The position numbers and the translations under genes are program-made. The notes under the pieces are model-generated. The model saw only the letters and a list, made by a program, of their open reading frames with translations, searched no databases and had not been told where the DNA came from. 62,851 nt of DNA from Symbiobacterium terraclitae (GTDB lineage Bacteria; Bacillota; Sulfobacillia; Symbiobacteriales; Symbiobacteriaceae): contig NZ_JAGGLG010000025.1 in assembly GCF_017874315.1 (NCBI RefSeq), positions 1 through 62,851 of the forward strand. The letters are read 5' to 3'. This document shows, in pieces, positions 25,096-34,104 of this stretch; the first letter of the stretch is position 1; each line of letters opens with the position of its first letter.

Positions 25096-27066
25096 TTACT
25101 TCCAGCCCTTCCCGGACTTCACGCCCTGGTTGGACTGCTTCTCGTGACCGTTCTTCTTGCCGTTGCCGGGCTTCCACTCGCGGTCGTCGTCGTCATCATC
25201 GTCATCTTCATCGTCTTCGTCGTCATCACCGGCATCGTCATCGTCGTACCTGTCGTGATCCGCGCGGCCCTTGTCGTCCGCCCGGTCGAACAGGTCCAGC
25301 AGCTCCTCGGCGGCATCCGGGTGGATGAACTTGCCGCTGAACTTCTGCACGTGCTTGACGAAGGCGAACCAGTTGCCGTTCGCCGCCTTGGCCTTCAGCG
25401 CGGTGAACTGGCCGTGGTGGATCTTGGACTGCCACTTGGCCAGCACCGACAGTACCCTCTGCCGGAAGGCCTCATCGCGGGCCGGGGCCTCGCCGCCATC
25501 GTCCTCCTCATCGTCTGGGGCGGCCACCACGGTGAAGGTGACCGTCGCGCTCGCCGCATTGCCGGCCCGGTCGGCGGCCGTCACCGAGAGCACGTGCTCC
25601 CCCTCGGCCAGGCGGGCGAAGTTGATGGTCGACTGGGCCAGCGGTGCACCGTCGAGCTTCACCACGACGGCGTCCCGGGCGACGCCGGCCAGCGCGTCAC
25701 GCACCTTGTACGAGACCTCGACCTCGCCCTCCGCCACGTACTCCCCGCCGTCCTCCGGCGAGCTGATGCGGATGGTCGGCTTCGTCTGGTCGACGGTGAA
25801 GACCACCGCAGCCGAGGGTTCGCTGGCGGCCCGGCCGTAGCGGGCGGTCACGTGGTACGACCACACGCCCTCGCCGGGCACGGTGTCGGTGTAGTCGCGG
25901 TCCGTGGCGGCGGTGGTGCCGAGCAGCACGAACTCGCCGTCACCCTCGGCCCGGTAGACGTTGTAGCCGATCACGCCTTCCTTGTCGGGCGCTTCCCACT
26001 CGAAGGAGACTGTCCGGCTGCTGGTGGCGGCGGACTTGGTCACCATCACCGGTGCGTCGTACACCTGGCGCCCCTCCACGGCGAAGGTGACGGCGGCGGT
26101 GCCGACGTTGCCGGCCCGGTCGGTCACGTCAACCTCCAACCGGTGCTCGCCCTCGGCCAAATCGGCCAGCGGGATGACCGGGGAGTCAAGCAGGGCACCG
26201 TCCAGGAAGTAGGCCACGGCGTCCGCATCGTAGCCGGACCCCTCGTCCTCCACTTTGATGCGCACCGCGAGCGATCCCTCGGGCCGGTAGACCTCGTCGG
26301 CCTTGGGCGTGCGGATGGCGACCGCGGGTGCGACGGTGTCCATGGTGACCGCCACCGGCGCGGCGCGGCGGCCGAGGTTGCCCGCCCGGTCCTGCGCCAC
26401 GACGGTGTAGTTGTAGGTGCCGTCCTCGGTCAGCTGGTCGTCGAAGTAGGTGACCCCGGCCTCGACGTAACCGACGAAGACGGCCTCCGCGTCACCTGCG
26501 GCGCGGTAGACCAGGTAGCGGGCGAGGTCATCCGCCTCCGGCGCGGTCCAGCTCAGCGACACGGCGCCGTCCTTGGTGTAGGCGGGCTCGGCAGCCAGGT
26601 CGGTGGGCGCCGCCGGACCCTCGGCGTCGACGGCGACCTCGGCACCGTTGGCCGGGTCGTCGTAGAGCACCTGGCGCCACGGCGTGGGGGCGCTGCGGCG
26701 GCCGTCCGCGTCCACGGCGACGACCGCATAGCGGTAGCGGCCCTCGACGACCAGGAGGTCTGCGGCCCACAGGTCGGTCGTGGTGGCCAGATACGTGGTT
26801 TCGTCCGCCCGGGGGCGGGAGGTGCTCTCGTAGGCGCGATGGACTTCATAGGCCACCACGTCGGACGACGTCGAGGCTTCCCAGTCCAGTTCCACATTCC
26901 CGTCCGCGGTCGTCCTGGCCGGCGTCAGCACCAGGTTCCGCGGCGCCGCAGGCCCGTTCTCGTCGGCCGCCAGCACCGCGGGCGCCCCCAGGGAGGCCGC
27001 GATCGCCAGGGCGGTGGCCACGGCGGCAGCCTTGTTTACCCTGAAGGGCAGTGGCTTCGTACGCAT
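25096..27066 (-). CDS. secreted multi-domain protein with fibronectin III-like and bacterial Ig-like repeats
   Basis: The 656-residue protein has a signal peptide (about 1-33, cut after APAVLA) and a row of beta-sandwich modules. Fibronectin III-like ones include PAAPRNLVLTPARTT...VELDWEAS, PAAPTDLAAEPAYTK...SLSWTAPEA and TSSRTVSFEWEAPDKEGV. Ig-like ones include VAPAVAIRTPKADEVY and TKPTIRISSPEDGGEY, each ending in a DRAGN turn. A helical domain follows (about 530-600, EAFRQRVLSVLAKWQSK). The C terminus is a long Asp/Glu run followed by a Lys/Asn/Gly-rich tail (about 610-656). No catalytic domain is visible; it is likely an adhesion or envelope protein. The charged tail could bind metals or wall polymers. 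Confidence 0.85.
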   Translation of the reverse strand: MRTKPLPFRVNKAAAVATALAIAASLGAPAVLAADENGPAAPRNLVLTPARTTADGNVELDWEASTSSDVVAYEVHRAYESTSRPRADETTYLATTTDLWAADLLVVEGRYRYAVVAVDADGRRSAPTPWRQVLYDDPANGAEVAVDAEGPAAPTDLAAEPAYTKDGAVSLSWTAPEADDLARYLVYRAAGDAEAVFVGYVEAGVTYFDDQLTEDGTYNYTVVAQDRAGNLGRRAAPVAVTMDTVAPAVAIRTPKADEVYRPEGSLAVRIKVEDEGSGYDADAVAYFLDGALLDSPVIPLADLAEGEHRLEVDVTDRAGNVGTAAVTFAVEGRQVYDAPVMVTKSAATSSRTVSFEWEAPDKEGVIGYNVYRAEGDGEFVLLGTTAATDRDYTDTVPGEGVWSYHVTARYGRAASEPSAAVVFTVDQTKPTIRISSPEDGGEYVAEGEVEVSYKVRDALAGVARDAVVVKLDGAPLAQSTINFARLAEGEHVLSVTAADRAGNAASATVTFTVVAAPDDEEDDGGEAPARDEAFRQRVLSVLAKWQSKIHHGQFTALKAKAANGNWFAFVKHVQKFSGKFIHPDAAEELLDLFDRADDKGRADHDRYDDDDAGDDDEDDEDDDDDDDDREWKPGNGKKNGHEKQSNQGVKSGKGWK

Positions 27067-27325
27067 GCGCTGATCCCTCCTGTGCTTCCTGGGTCACTAG
27101 ACGGGTTCGTCCGCCGCACCCCACTCTCTGGGGGTAACGGATCAACTTGCATTCCTGGGTTGGCACACTTCGCCTTCTGTTTACATAACATGACCCCGGC
27201 GGCCTCGCCCTTCCCGGGCGGGGAAGCCCCTGTGCGCCGCCCGGCCGGGAGGCGACGGGAAGGCGCCCAGCCCGGGGCACCGCCCGGCAGGGGAATGCCG
27301 ACCAACGCGCAGGGGGGAGTTGCAC

Positions 27326-27493
27326 GTGGCAAGCACGCGCGTCCGGAATCTTCTGCGGCAGCTGTTCCGCACGGTCCGCAGGCTGGACCAGGCGGGCGTC
27401 TCCGAGAACCTGATTCTGGCGGTGGTGTTCTTCGCCCTCTCCCGCAACGATCGCGGCGCCCTTGTCGCACTGACCGAGGAGGATGACGACTAG
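27326..27493 (+). CDS. 55-residue small protein, unknown function
   Basis: A GTG with GGGGGGAG seven bases upstream opens a 55-codon frame. The product starts MASTRVRNLLRQLFRTVRRL, a basic amphipathic stretch, then has a hydrophobic segment (SENLILAVVFFALSRN) and an acidic end (TEEDDD). A good terminator begins seven bases after the stop, so the gene forms a complete unit. No family recognised; it could associate peripherally with the membrane. Confidence 0.6.
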   Translation: MASTRVRNLLRQLFRTVRRLDQAGVSENLILAVVFFALSRNDRGALVALTEEDDD

Positions 27494-27499
27494 ACAGCA

Positions 27500-27530
27500 A
27501 AGGGGCAGGGGTTATACCCCTGCCCTTCTT
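27500..27530. terminator. intrinsic terminator after the 55-residue gene
   Basis: AAGGGGCAGGGGT pairs with ACCCCTGCCCTT around a two-base centre, followed on the plus strand by CTT. It can also serve the convergent ABC transporter gene ending at 27553. Confidence 0.75.
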
Positions 27531-27552
27531 ACTGTCCGGCGCCTGCAGCCGC

Positions 27553-29322
27553 TCAGTGCACGGCGCCCTGAGCGCCCGCAAGGTAGAGCGCCCGCATCTC
27601 CTCCGACCGCTCCAAGAGCTCGTCCAGGCGCCCCCGGTCGACCACCCGCCCGTCCTTCAGGAGGATGATCTGGTCGGCCCGCCGCAGCGCCGCCTCCCGG
27701 TGGCTCACCACCAGGCAGGTGACGTCCTCCCGCCGGAAGAGCCGCTCCCAGAGGGCCTGCTCGGTCTCCACGTCGAGGGCGCTGGAGAGGTCGTCCATGA
27801 TGAGCAGCTCCGGCCGGCGCAGGAACATGCGGGCGGCAGCGGTGCGCTGGACCTGCCCGCCCGAGAGCCGCACGCCCCGGGTCCCCACGCGGGTCTGCAG
27901 CCCCTCCTCCATCCCGGCCAGGTCCCGCTCCAGCACGGCGTCGTAGACGGCCGCAGCCACCTCCGCCGCGGAGGCGTCCAGGCCCATGCGGATGTTCTCC
28001 TCCAGCGTGCCGCTGAACAGCACGGGCACCTGCGGGGTCGCGGCGCACCGGGGTGGCACCATGAAGGACGCCGGATCGGCCACGGGCTCGCCGTTCCAGT
28101 AGATCGTGCCCGCCTGCGCCGGCAGCAGGCCCATGATCGCCCTGAGCAGGGTCGACTTGCCCGAGCCGACCCGGCCGGCGATCACCGTGAAGCTGCCGCG
28201 CGGCACCGTGAGGCTCACCCCCTCGATCCCGCGGCCCCCGTCGGCGTACCGGCAGGTGAGCCCCTCCACCCGGAGCTCCTCCAGCGGCCCGGCAGCCGGC
28301 GGCGCCGGCTCCGGCGGTACCTCCACCGGGCCGCGCAGCCTTATCGCACACCGCCGCAGGAGCCGTCCGGGCGGCGCCCCCTGCAGCAGGGCGAGCAGCC
28401 GCTCCTTGGCCACGCCGGTCTGCCGGTACATGGCCAGCCATCTCCCGGTGAACTGGGTGAAGTCGGCCGCATAGCCCAGGTAGTAGACGAACAGGGCGAA
28501 GTCGCCCACGGTGAACTGGCCGGCGGCCATGGTGCGGACGCCGAGCAGCAGGATCAGCCCGGTCCCGAGTGCTGACAGGTTCTGGCCCGCCGACTCGAGC
28601 ACCTGCGTGAGCAACCGGTCGGCCACCATCGCCTGTCTCCGCTCTTCGCTCAGGCGGCGGAAGTGGCCGACCACCCGCGCCTCGGCACCCGCCACCTGCA
28701 CCGCCTGCACCGCGGCGAACAGCTCGGCGATCAGGCCGGTGACCCGTGCGGTGGCCTCGCGGCTGCGGCGGCGGTTCTGGAGGATGCGGTTGCCGACGGC
28801 CCGGGTGATCACCAGCACCGCGGCCAGCGGCAGGAAGACGAGCACCGTCATGCGGGCGTCAATGGCCAGCAGCATGCGCAGCGCCACCACGGCGAAGGTC
28901 GTCTGGCCGACGACGTCCAGCAGGAAGTCGGTGGTCTCCTCCGCCTGCAGCACGTCGTCCCGCAGCCGGTTCAGCGCCTCGCCCGGCGCCTCGGGCAGGG
29001 CCGCGGCCCCGGGCAGCTCCAGAATGCGCTCCAGCAGGTTGCGGCGGAGCAGCGCGGACACGTACTCCCGCCCCGTCGCCGAGGTGACGAATCCCACGGA
29101 GATCACGGCGATGCGACCGAGCGCCACGGCCACCAGCAGGGCGATGATCGACCACGGCTCAAGGCCCGCCTGCGCCGAACCGGTCAGCCGGTCGAAGAAG
29201 GCCTGGGTCAGCAGGCCCGGCAGCACGGGCGAGGCGTAGACGGCGGTGAAGAGGACGATGCTGGTCAGGTACAGCCACGGCCGGTAGGTCACCAGCCCCC
29301 AGACGAACCGCCAGGTGGACAT
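27553..29322 (-). CDS. ABC exporter subunit with degenerate catalytic site
   Basis: The 589-residue protein has a six-helix transmembrane domain (about 1-310) fused to an ATPase domain. Walker A is GRVGSGKST, the signature LSGGQVQRTAAARMF is canonical, but Walker B reads LLIMDDLSSALD, with Asp where the catalytic Glu is expected. The H-loop is SHREAAL. In heterodimeric exporters such as BmrCD or TM287/288 one subunit has this same change, making one ATP site slow. The ATG overlaps the stop of the upstream subunit by one base (TGATG), so the two form a pair. The substrate is unknown; drugs or lipids are typical. Confidence 0.92.
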   Translation of the reverse strand: MSTWRFVWGLVTYRPWLYLTSIVLFTAVYASPVLPGLLTQAFFDRLTGSAQAGLEPWSIIALLVAVALGRIAVISVGFVTSATGREYVSALLRRNLLERILELPGAAALPEAPGEALNRLRDDVLQAEETTDFLLDVVGQTTFAVVALRMLLAIDARMTVLVFLPLAAVLVITRAVGNRILQNRRRSREATARVTGLIAELFAAVQAVQVAGAEARVVGHFRRLSEERRQAMVADRLLTQVLESAGQNLSALGTGLILLLGVRTMAAGQFTVGDFALFVYYLGYAADFTQFTGRWLAMYRQTGVAKERLLALLQGAPPGRLLRRCAIRLRGPVEVPPEPAPPAAGPLEELRVEGLTCRYADGGRGIEGVSLTVPRGSFTVIAGRVGSGKSTLLRAIMGLLPAQAGTIYWNGEPVADPASFMVPPRCAATPQVPVLFSGTLEENIRMGLDASAAEVAAAVYDAVLERDLAGMEEGLQTRVGTRGVRLSGGQVQRTAAARMFLRRPELLIMDDLSSALDVETEQALWERLFRREDVTCLVVSHREAALRRADQIILLKDGRVVDRGRLDELLERSEEMRALYLAGAQGAVH

Positions 29323-31070
29323 CAGACCAGCACCTCCTCCACGCCGGTGCGCAGCAGCCGGGCAAAGCGCGACTCCGGGTCCGCGGCGAGGCCCGCCCGC
29401 ATCCCCCGCTCCACGATCTGCCCGTCCTCGAGGATCACGATCGTATCCGCCCGGTCGACGGTGGCCAGCCGGTGGGCGATGATGACGGCGGTGCGGCCCT
29501 CCAGCAGCCGGTCCACCGCGCGCTCCACCAGCGCCTCGGTGGCCGGGTCCAGCCGTGACGACGCCTCGTCCAGGATCACCAGGCCGGGGTCGGCCAGGAA
29601 GACCCGGGCCAGCGCCAGGAGCTGTGCCTCCCCGGCCGACAGACCGCCGCCGCCGGACTCGAGGGGGGTATCCAGCCCGCGGGGCAGGGACCGCAGCCAG
29701 AGGCCGAGGCCGAGCTCCTCCAGCACCTCCCGCAGCCGCTCGTCGCTGACGCCCGGGTCGAAGAACGTGAGGTTGTCCCGCACGGTGCCGGCGAACAGCT
29801 GCACGTCCTGCGTCACGAACGCGACCCGCCTCCGCACCTCCGCCACCTTCGCCTCGCGCAGGTCGACGCCGCCCAGTCGCACGGCGCCCTCGTCCGGGTC
29901 GTAGAAGCGCAGCAGCAGCCGGGCGAGGGTGGACTTGCCACTCCCGGTGCGTCCAAGCAGCCCCAGCACCTCCCCCGGGCGCAGGTGCAGGTCGACGCCC
30001 TTCAGGACAGGCGCCCCGGGCTCGTAGGCAAAGGAGACGCCCTCCAGCTGCACGGAGAGCGGTCCGGCCGGCAGCGGCCGCCCCGGCCCGTCGGGCACCC
30101 GCGACCGCAGGGCGAACAGCTCCTCCACCCGCTCGACGGCCGCACCCGCCCGCTGCAGCTCCTGCAGGTGGGCCCGGAGCTGGTCGATGGGACGCCGGAT
30201 GAGTTCGGTGTAGTGGAAGAGCAGGTAGACCGTCCCGACGGTGGCGGCGCCGCGGGCGTGGAGCCAGGCCCCCACCCCCAGGGAGAGCGCCGCGCCGAGG
30301 GCGAAGGTGAAGATCGACGAGCCCCACATGAGGCCGAACATCATGCTGGCCCGCAGGTTGTGCCGGTAGAAGTCCTGGACCATCTGCAAGTGGCGGCGGA
30401 GCATGTGGCTCCGGGCCCCGCTGGCGCGGATCGCCTCCGTGCCGGCCAGCACCTCGCCCAGGAAGCCGTAGAACTCGGCGGCCGCCTGCCGCTGCCGGGT
30501 CACATGCGGCACCGAGATCCTGCGGATCGTGCCCAGAAGCCAGAGGGTGAAGAGCACGTAAGCCGTCATCGCCAGCCCGGCCCGCCAGTCCTCCCGGTAG
30601 AGCAGCACCAGGATGCCGGCCATCAGCGCCAGGTTGGCGACCACGCCGATGAACAGCTGCGAGAAGAACTCGGACAGCGAGGTGACGTCGCCGTCGATGC
30701 GCTCCACCATCTCTCCCGGCGTGCGGTTCTTGTGGAAGCTCAGGTCCAGCCGCAGGCAGTGCTCGGCCAGGTCGGCCCGCAGCGCGTTGGTGGCCCGCCA
30801 GGAGACCGACTCGCTCAGGTACCGGGCCAGGATGTTCACCAACTGCGCCCCGAAGGCGATGGCGATGAAGAGCAGCGCGAGCGCCGTCAGCGAGAGGCCG
30901 CCCGACACCTCGCCGGCGGCCAGGTCGAGGAAGCGCCGCAGGATCTGCGGGTTCATCAACTGGAGTGCGATGCTGAGCACCAGCAGCAGGGCGAGCCAGG
31001 TCACCCGCGCCCGCTCGGGCCTCAGGTACCGCCGCAACAGCCTCCAGTACCGGCGAACCGGTATGCTCAT
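29322..31070 (-). CDS. ABC exporter subunit, partner of the 27553-29322 gene
   Basis: The 582-residue protein has six membrane helices (about 20-310) and an ATPase domain with Walker A GRTGSGKST, Walker B LVILDEASSRLD (catalytic Glu present) and H-loop AHRLATV. The signature reads LSAGEAQLLALAR instead of LSGGQ. That signature belongs to the composite site completed by the partner, so the degenerate features of both chains may lie in one of the two sites. I chose the ATG at 31070; a GTG directly before it is closer to the GGAGGAG site. Confidence 0.92.
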   Translation of the reverse strand: MSIPVRRYWRLLRRYLRPERARVTWLALLLVLSIALQLMNPQILRRFLDLAAGEVSGGLSLTALALLFIAIAFGAQLVNILARYLSESVSWRATNALRADLAEHCLRLDLSFHKNRTPGEMVERIDGDVTSLSEFFSQLFIGVVANLALMAGILVLLYREDWRAGLAMTAYVLFTLWLLGTIRRISVPHVTRQRQAAAEFYGFLGEVLAGTEAIRASGARSHMLRRHLQMVQDFYRHNLRASMMFGLMWGSSIFTFALGAALSLGVGAWLHARGAATVGTVYLLFHYTELIRRPIDQLRAHLQELQRAGAAVERVEELFALRSRVPDGPGRPLPAGPLSVQLEGVSFAYEPGAPVLKGVDLHLRPGEVLGLLGRTGSGKSTLARLLLRFYDPDEGAVRLGGVDLREAKVAEVRRRVAFVTQDVQLFAGTVRDNLTFFDPGVSDERLREVLEELGLGLWLRSLPRGLDTPLESGGGGLSAGEAQLLALARVFLADPGLVILDEASSRLDPATEALVERAVDRLLEGRTAVIIAHRLATVDRADTIVILEDGQIVERGMRAGLAADPESRFARLLRTGVEEVLV

Positions 31071-31208
31071 CACGACCGTTCTCCTCCCCGGGGACGATTC
31101 GGGCTTCGCGGAACCAGGGAGAGGAGTTCGACCGAACAGGCCCAATTCCCTGTCTATTGCACTGATTTGCAAAGCCCCCTGTGCACCCCCGCGGGGAGCG
31201 GCGAAGGG

Positions 31209-31237
31209 TGGACGGGCCCCCGCACGCACGGTAGAAT
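31209..31237 (+). promoter_or_regulatory. promoter of the diaminopimelate dehydrogenase gene
   Basis: TGGACG (31209-31214) and TAGAAT (31232-31237) are 17 bases apart and end 35 bases before the start codon. Confidence 0.6.
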
Positions 31238-31272
31238 GGACCCTAGCCTGAGCTGAGGAGGCGTTCCCTGAG

Positions 31273-32172
31273 ATGGAGAAGCTGCGTGTGGCCGTTGTCG
31301 GATACGGGAACGTGGGGCGCTACGCCGTTGAGGCGGTGCAGACCGCGCCCGATATGGAACTGGCCGGGGTGGTGCGCCGCCGGGTGCTCGGGGCCGTGCC
31401 GCCCGAGCTTACGAGCGTGAAGGTGGTTACGGATGTCGGCGAGCTGGAGGGGGTCCGGGGCGCCCTGCTGTGCGTACCCACCCGGTCCGTGCCCGCCCAG
31501 GCAGAGGCCCTGCTGAAGCGGGGCATCCACACCGTGGACAGTTACGACATCCACGGCGAGCTGGCCGACCTGCGCCGCCGGCTGGACCCGGTGGCCCGGG
31601 AACACGGTGCCGTCGCCGTGATCTCCGCGGGCTGGGACCCCGGCACCGACTCCATGCTGCGGGGGATGCTGGAGTTCATGGCCCCGCGGGGCGTCACCTA
31701 CACCAACTTCGGCCCGGGCATGTCGATGGGCCACTCGGTGGCGGTGAAGGCGATCCCGGGCGTGAAGGACGCCCTGTCGCTGACGATCCCCGCCGGCATG
31801 GGCACCCACAAGCGGGCGGTCTACGTGGAGCTGGAGCCGGGCGCCGACTTCGCCGCGGTGGAGCAGGCGATCAAGCGCGACCCCTACTTCGTCAAGGACG
31901 AGACCCGCGTGACCCAGGTGGAGGACGTGAGCCAGCTCATCGACATGGGCCACGGCGTGGTGATGGAGCGCAAGGGCGTCTCGGGCGCCACTCACAACCA
32001 GCTGTTCCGGTTCGAGATGCGCATCAACAACCCGGCCCTGACGGCGCAGGTGATGGTAGCCGCGCTGCGGGCCGCGGCCCGGCAGCGGCCGGGGTGCTAC
32101 ACGATGATCGAGATCCCGGTGGTCGACTACCTGCCGGGCGACCGGGACGAGTGGGTGCGCAGGCTGGTATAG
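31273..32172 (+). CDS. ddh: meso-diaminopimelate D-dehydrogenase
   Basis: NADP-dependent enzyme that makes meso-diaminopimelate from tetrahydrodipicolinate and ammonia in one step, feeding lysine and peptidoglycan synthesis. The 299-residue protein has the Rossmann motif [13 protein letters not shown], and [38 protein letters not shown] and [20 protein letters not shown]. Overall it closely resembles, but is not identical to, the S. thermophilum enzyme known for unusually broad substrate use. AGGAGG precedes the ATG. It stands alone between divergent and convergent neighbours. Confidence 0.95.
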   Translation: MEKLRVAVVGYGNVGRYAVEAVQTAPDMELAGVVRRRVLGAVPPELTSVKVVTDVGELEGVRGALLCVPTRSVPAQAEALLKRGIHTVDSYDIHGELADLRRRLDPVAREHGAVAVISAGWDPGTDSMLRGMLEFMAPRGVTYTNFGPGMSMGHSVAVKAIPGVKDALSLTIPAGMGTHKRAVYVELEPGADFAAVEQAIKRDPYFVKDETRVTQVEDVSQLIDMGHGVVMERKGVSGATHNQLFRFEMRINNPALTAQVMVAALRAAARQRPGCYTMIEIPVVDYLPGDRDEWVRRLV

Positions 32173-32207
32173 CCGCGCAGCCCCGGCGCAGGGTGGTGAA
32201 GAACCAG

Positions 32208-32243
32208 GCGCCGCCGCTCCCCGAAGCGGGGAGACGGCGGCGC
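32208..32243. terminator. bidirectional terminator between ddh and the ABC permease gene
   Basis: A long stem, GCGCCGCCG with CGGCGGCGC and inner CTCCCC/GGGGAG around GAAGC, followed on the plus strand by TTCTCCT. Confidence 0.7.
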
Positions 32244-32256
32244 TTCTCCTGTGCGC

Positions 32257-33168
32257 TCATACGTTCAGCCGCGGGTCCAGCAGCTCCCGGAGGAAGTCGC
32301 CCGTCAGGTTGAGCCCCAGGACCGTCAGCTGCAGCGCCAGCCCCGGGAACGTGGCCACCCACCAATGGGTGGTGATGTAATTGCGGGCGTCGGCGAGCAT
32401 GCCGCCCCAGGTGACGGTGGGCGGCTGGATGCCCAGGCCCAGGAAGGTGAGGGCCGACTCGGTGATGATCACCCGGGGGACCTCCAGGGTGGCCAGCACA
32501 ACCAGCGTTCCGGCCACGTTCGGGAAGAGGTGCCGTGACAGGGTCCGCCACTCGGGGTTGCCCAGGGCGCGGGAGGCGAGGATGAACTCCCGCTCCCGCA
32601 GAGAGAGCACCTCGGCCCGCAGCACCCGGTAGTACAGGACCCATCCCGTGATGCCGAGAACGGCGATGGTCTTGCCCATCCCAGAGCCGAGGACGGCCAT
32701 CACCACGATGGCCAGGAGCGTGAAGGGAAAGGCCAGCTGGACGTCGCCAAGGCGCCCCACCACGTCGTCCAGCAGCCCGCCGAAGTGGCCGGCCGCCAGC
32801 CCGGCCAGGGTGCCGATGCCGCCGGCGATCACGACGGCGGAGAAGCCCACCACGAGTGACACGCGGGAGCCGTAGATCAGGCGGCTGAGGATGTCCCGGC
32901 CGAGGTGGTCGGTGCCGAGGGGGTACTCAGGATGTGCACCCTCCATCCAGAAGGGCGGCAGCAGCCTGAGTGCCACCTGTTGGTCCGTGGGATCGTGGGG
33001 GGCAAGGACTGGGGCAAGGAGCGCACATGCGACCACCACGAGCACGATCAGCACGCCCGCGAGGGCCAGCTTGCGGCGCCACAGCTGCCGGAGGGCCCAC
33101 CCCAGTGATCGGCGCCGGTCCACCGCCTCGCCGGGTACGGCGGGCAACTGGTCACTGGCTGCTGCCAC
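32257..33168 (-). CDS. peptide/nickel-type ABC transporter permease (DppC-like)
   Basis: Inner-membrane permease of a dipeptide/oligopeptide/nickel importer. The 303-residue protein has an N-terminal span (LALAGVLIVLVVVACALLAP), the extracellular segment LGTDHLGRDILSRLIYGSR typical of DppC, and the cytoplasmic EAA loop (ASRALGNPEWRTLSRHLFPN). I chose GTG at 33168 because AGGAGG lies eight bases before it; a GTG at 33177 overlaps that site. It is the last gene of a three-gene operon; no ATP-binding subunits are encoded here, so they must come from elsewhere. Confidence 0.92.
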   Translation of the reverse strand: MAAASDQLPAVPGEAVDRRRSLGWALRQLWRRKLALAGVLIVLVVVACALLAPVLAPHDPTDQQVALRLLPPFWMEGAHPEYPLGTDHLGRDILSRLIYGSRVSLVVGFSAVVIAGGIGTLAGLAAGHFGGLLDDVVGRLGDVQLAFPFTLLAIVVMAVLGSGMGKTIAVLGITGWVLYYRVLRAEVLSLREREFILASRALGNPEWRTLSRHLFPNVAGTLVVLATLEVPRVIITESALTFLGLGIQPPTVTWGGMLADARNYITTHWWVATFPGLALQLTVLGLNLTGDFLRELLDPRLNV

Positions 33169-33180
33169 TGGGCTCACCTC

Positions 33181-34098
33181 CTAGGCGTAGCGAATGCGCG
33201 GGTCCAGGAGCGAGTAGAGCAGGTCCGTGGCCAGGTTGATCGCCACGATGACCAGGGCGAAGAGAAACACGGCGGCCTGCACCACGAAGAAGTCGCGGTT
33301 GAAGATGGCCTGGACCACAAACCGCCCGACGCCGGGCCAGGCGAAGATGGTCTCGGTGATGACGGAACCGCTCAGCAGCGAGCCCAGCTGCAGCCCCACC
33401 ACGGTCACCACGGGCAGGAGGGCGTTGCGCAGGGCGTGCCGGTAGACCACGGTCCGCTCGCCCAGGCCCTTTGCCCTGGCGGTGCGGATGAAGTCTTGCC
33501 CGAGCACGCCGAGCATGCTGGAGCGGAGGATCCGCATGATGCTGGTGCAGGTGTAGGCGGCCAGGGTCACGGCGGGCAGGATGTACGAGGTCCAGTCGGT
33601 CCTGCCGCCCGCCGGCAGCCAGCGGAGCTGCACGCCGAAGACGATGATCAGCAGGATGCCCAGCCAGTAGACCGGCATGGACTGGCCCAGCAGGGCGAGC
33701 AGGGTGCCGAGCGCGTCCAGCAGGCCGCCCCGGCGCGTGGCGCTGACCACCCCGATCGGCACAGCTACCGCCACGGCCAGCAGCAGGGCCGTGAACGAGA
33801 GCGACAACGTGGCCGGCATGCGCTCGAAGACCAGCAGCATGGCCGGCTCGCCGTGCCGGAGCGAGTCGCCGAAGTCCAGGACCAGCACGCCCCGGAAGTA
33901 GTCCAGGAACTGCACGTGCAGGGGCCGGTTGAAGCCCAGCTGCGTCCGGAGCAGCTCCACCTCCTCCTCGGTCGCGTCCAGGGGCGCCATCAGGCGCACC
34001 GGGTCTCCTGTCATGCGGGTGAGGAAGAAGGAGAACAGCGTCACCCCGACGAGCACCAGGGCGGCATGCCCCAGCCGCTTGACCACGTACCGTCCCAT
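33181..34098 (-). CDS. peptide/nickel-type ABC transporter permease (DppB-like)
   Basis: The 305-residue protein starts MGRYVVKRLGHAALVLVGVTLFSFFLTRMTGDP, typical of DppB, and has an EAA loop (RTARAKGLGERTVVYRHALRNALLPV) and about six membrane helices. It ends YSLLDPRIRYA, the usual DppB end. It lies between the binding protein and the DppC-like permease. Confidence 0.93.
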   Translation of the reverse strand: MGRYVVKRLGHAALVLVGVTLFSFFLTRMTGDPVRLMAPLDATEEEVELLRTQLGFNRPLHVQFLDYFRGVLVLDFGDSLRHGEPAMLLVFERMPATLSLSFTALLLAVAVAVPIGVVSATRRGGLLDALGTLLALLGQSMPVYWLGILLIIVFGVQLRWLPAGGRTDWTSYILPAVTLAAYTCTSIMRILRSSMLGVLGQDFIRTARAKGLGERTVVYRHALRNALLPVVTVVGLQLGSLLSGSVITETIFAWPGVGRFVVQAIFNRDFFVVQAAVFLFALVIVAINLATDLLYSLLDPRIRYA

Positions 34099-34104
34099 GG
34101 GGCG

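Noticed and set aside
27067-27325. Cyclic di-GMP or other riboswitch before the fibronectin-type protein gene
   Set aside because: I looked for known aptamer core motifs and found none I could align; the region just shows scattered short pairings.
24982-27486. 834-codon plus-strand frame opposite the fibronectin-type protein
   Set aside because: Antisense of a protein with a signal peptide and clear domains; no ribosome site of its own.
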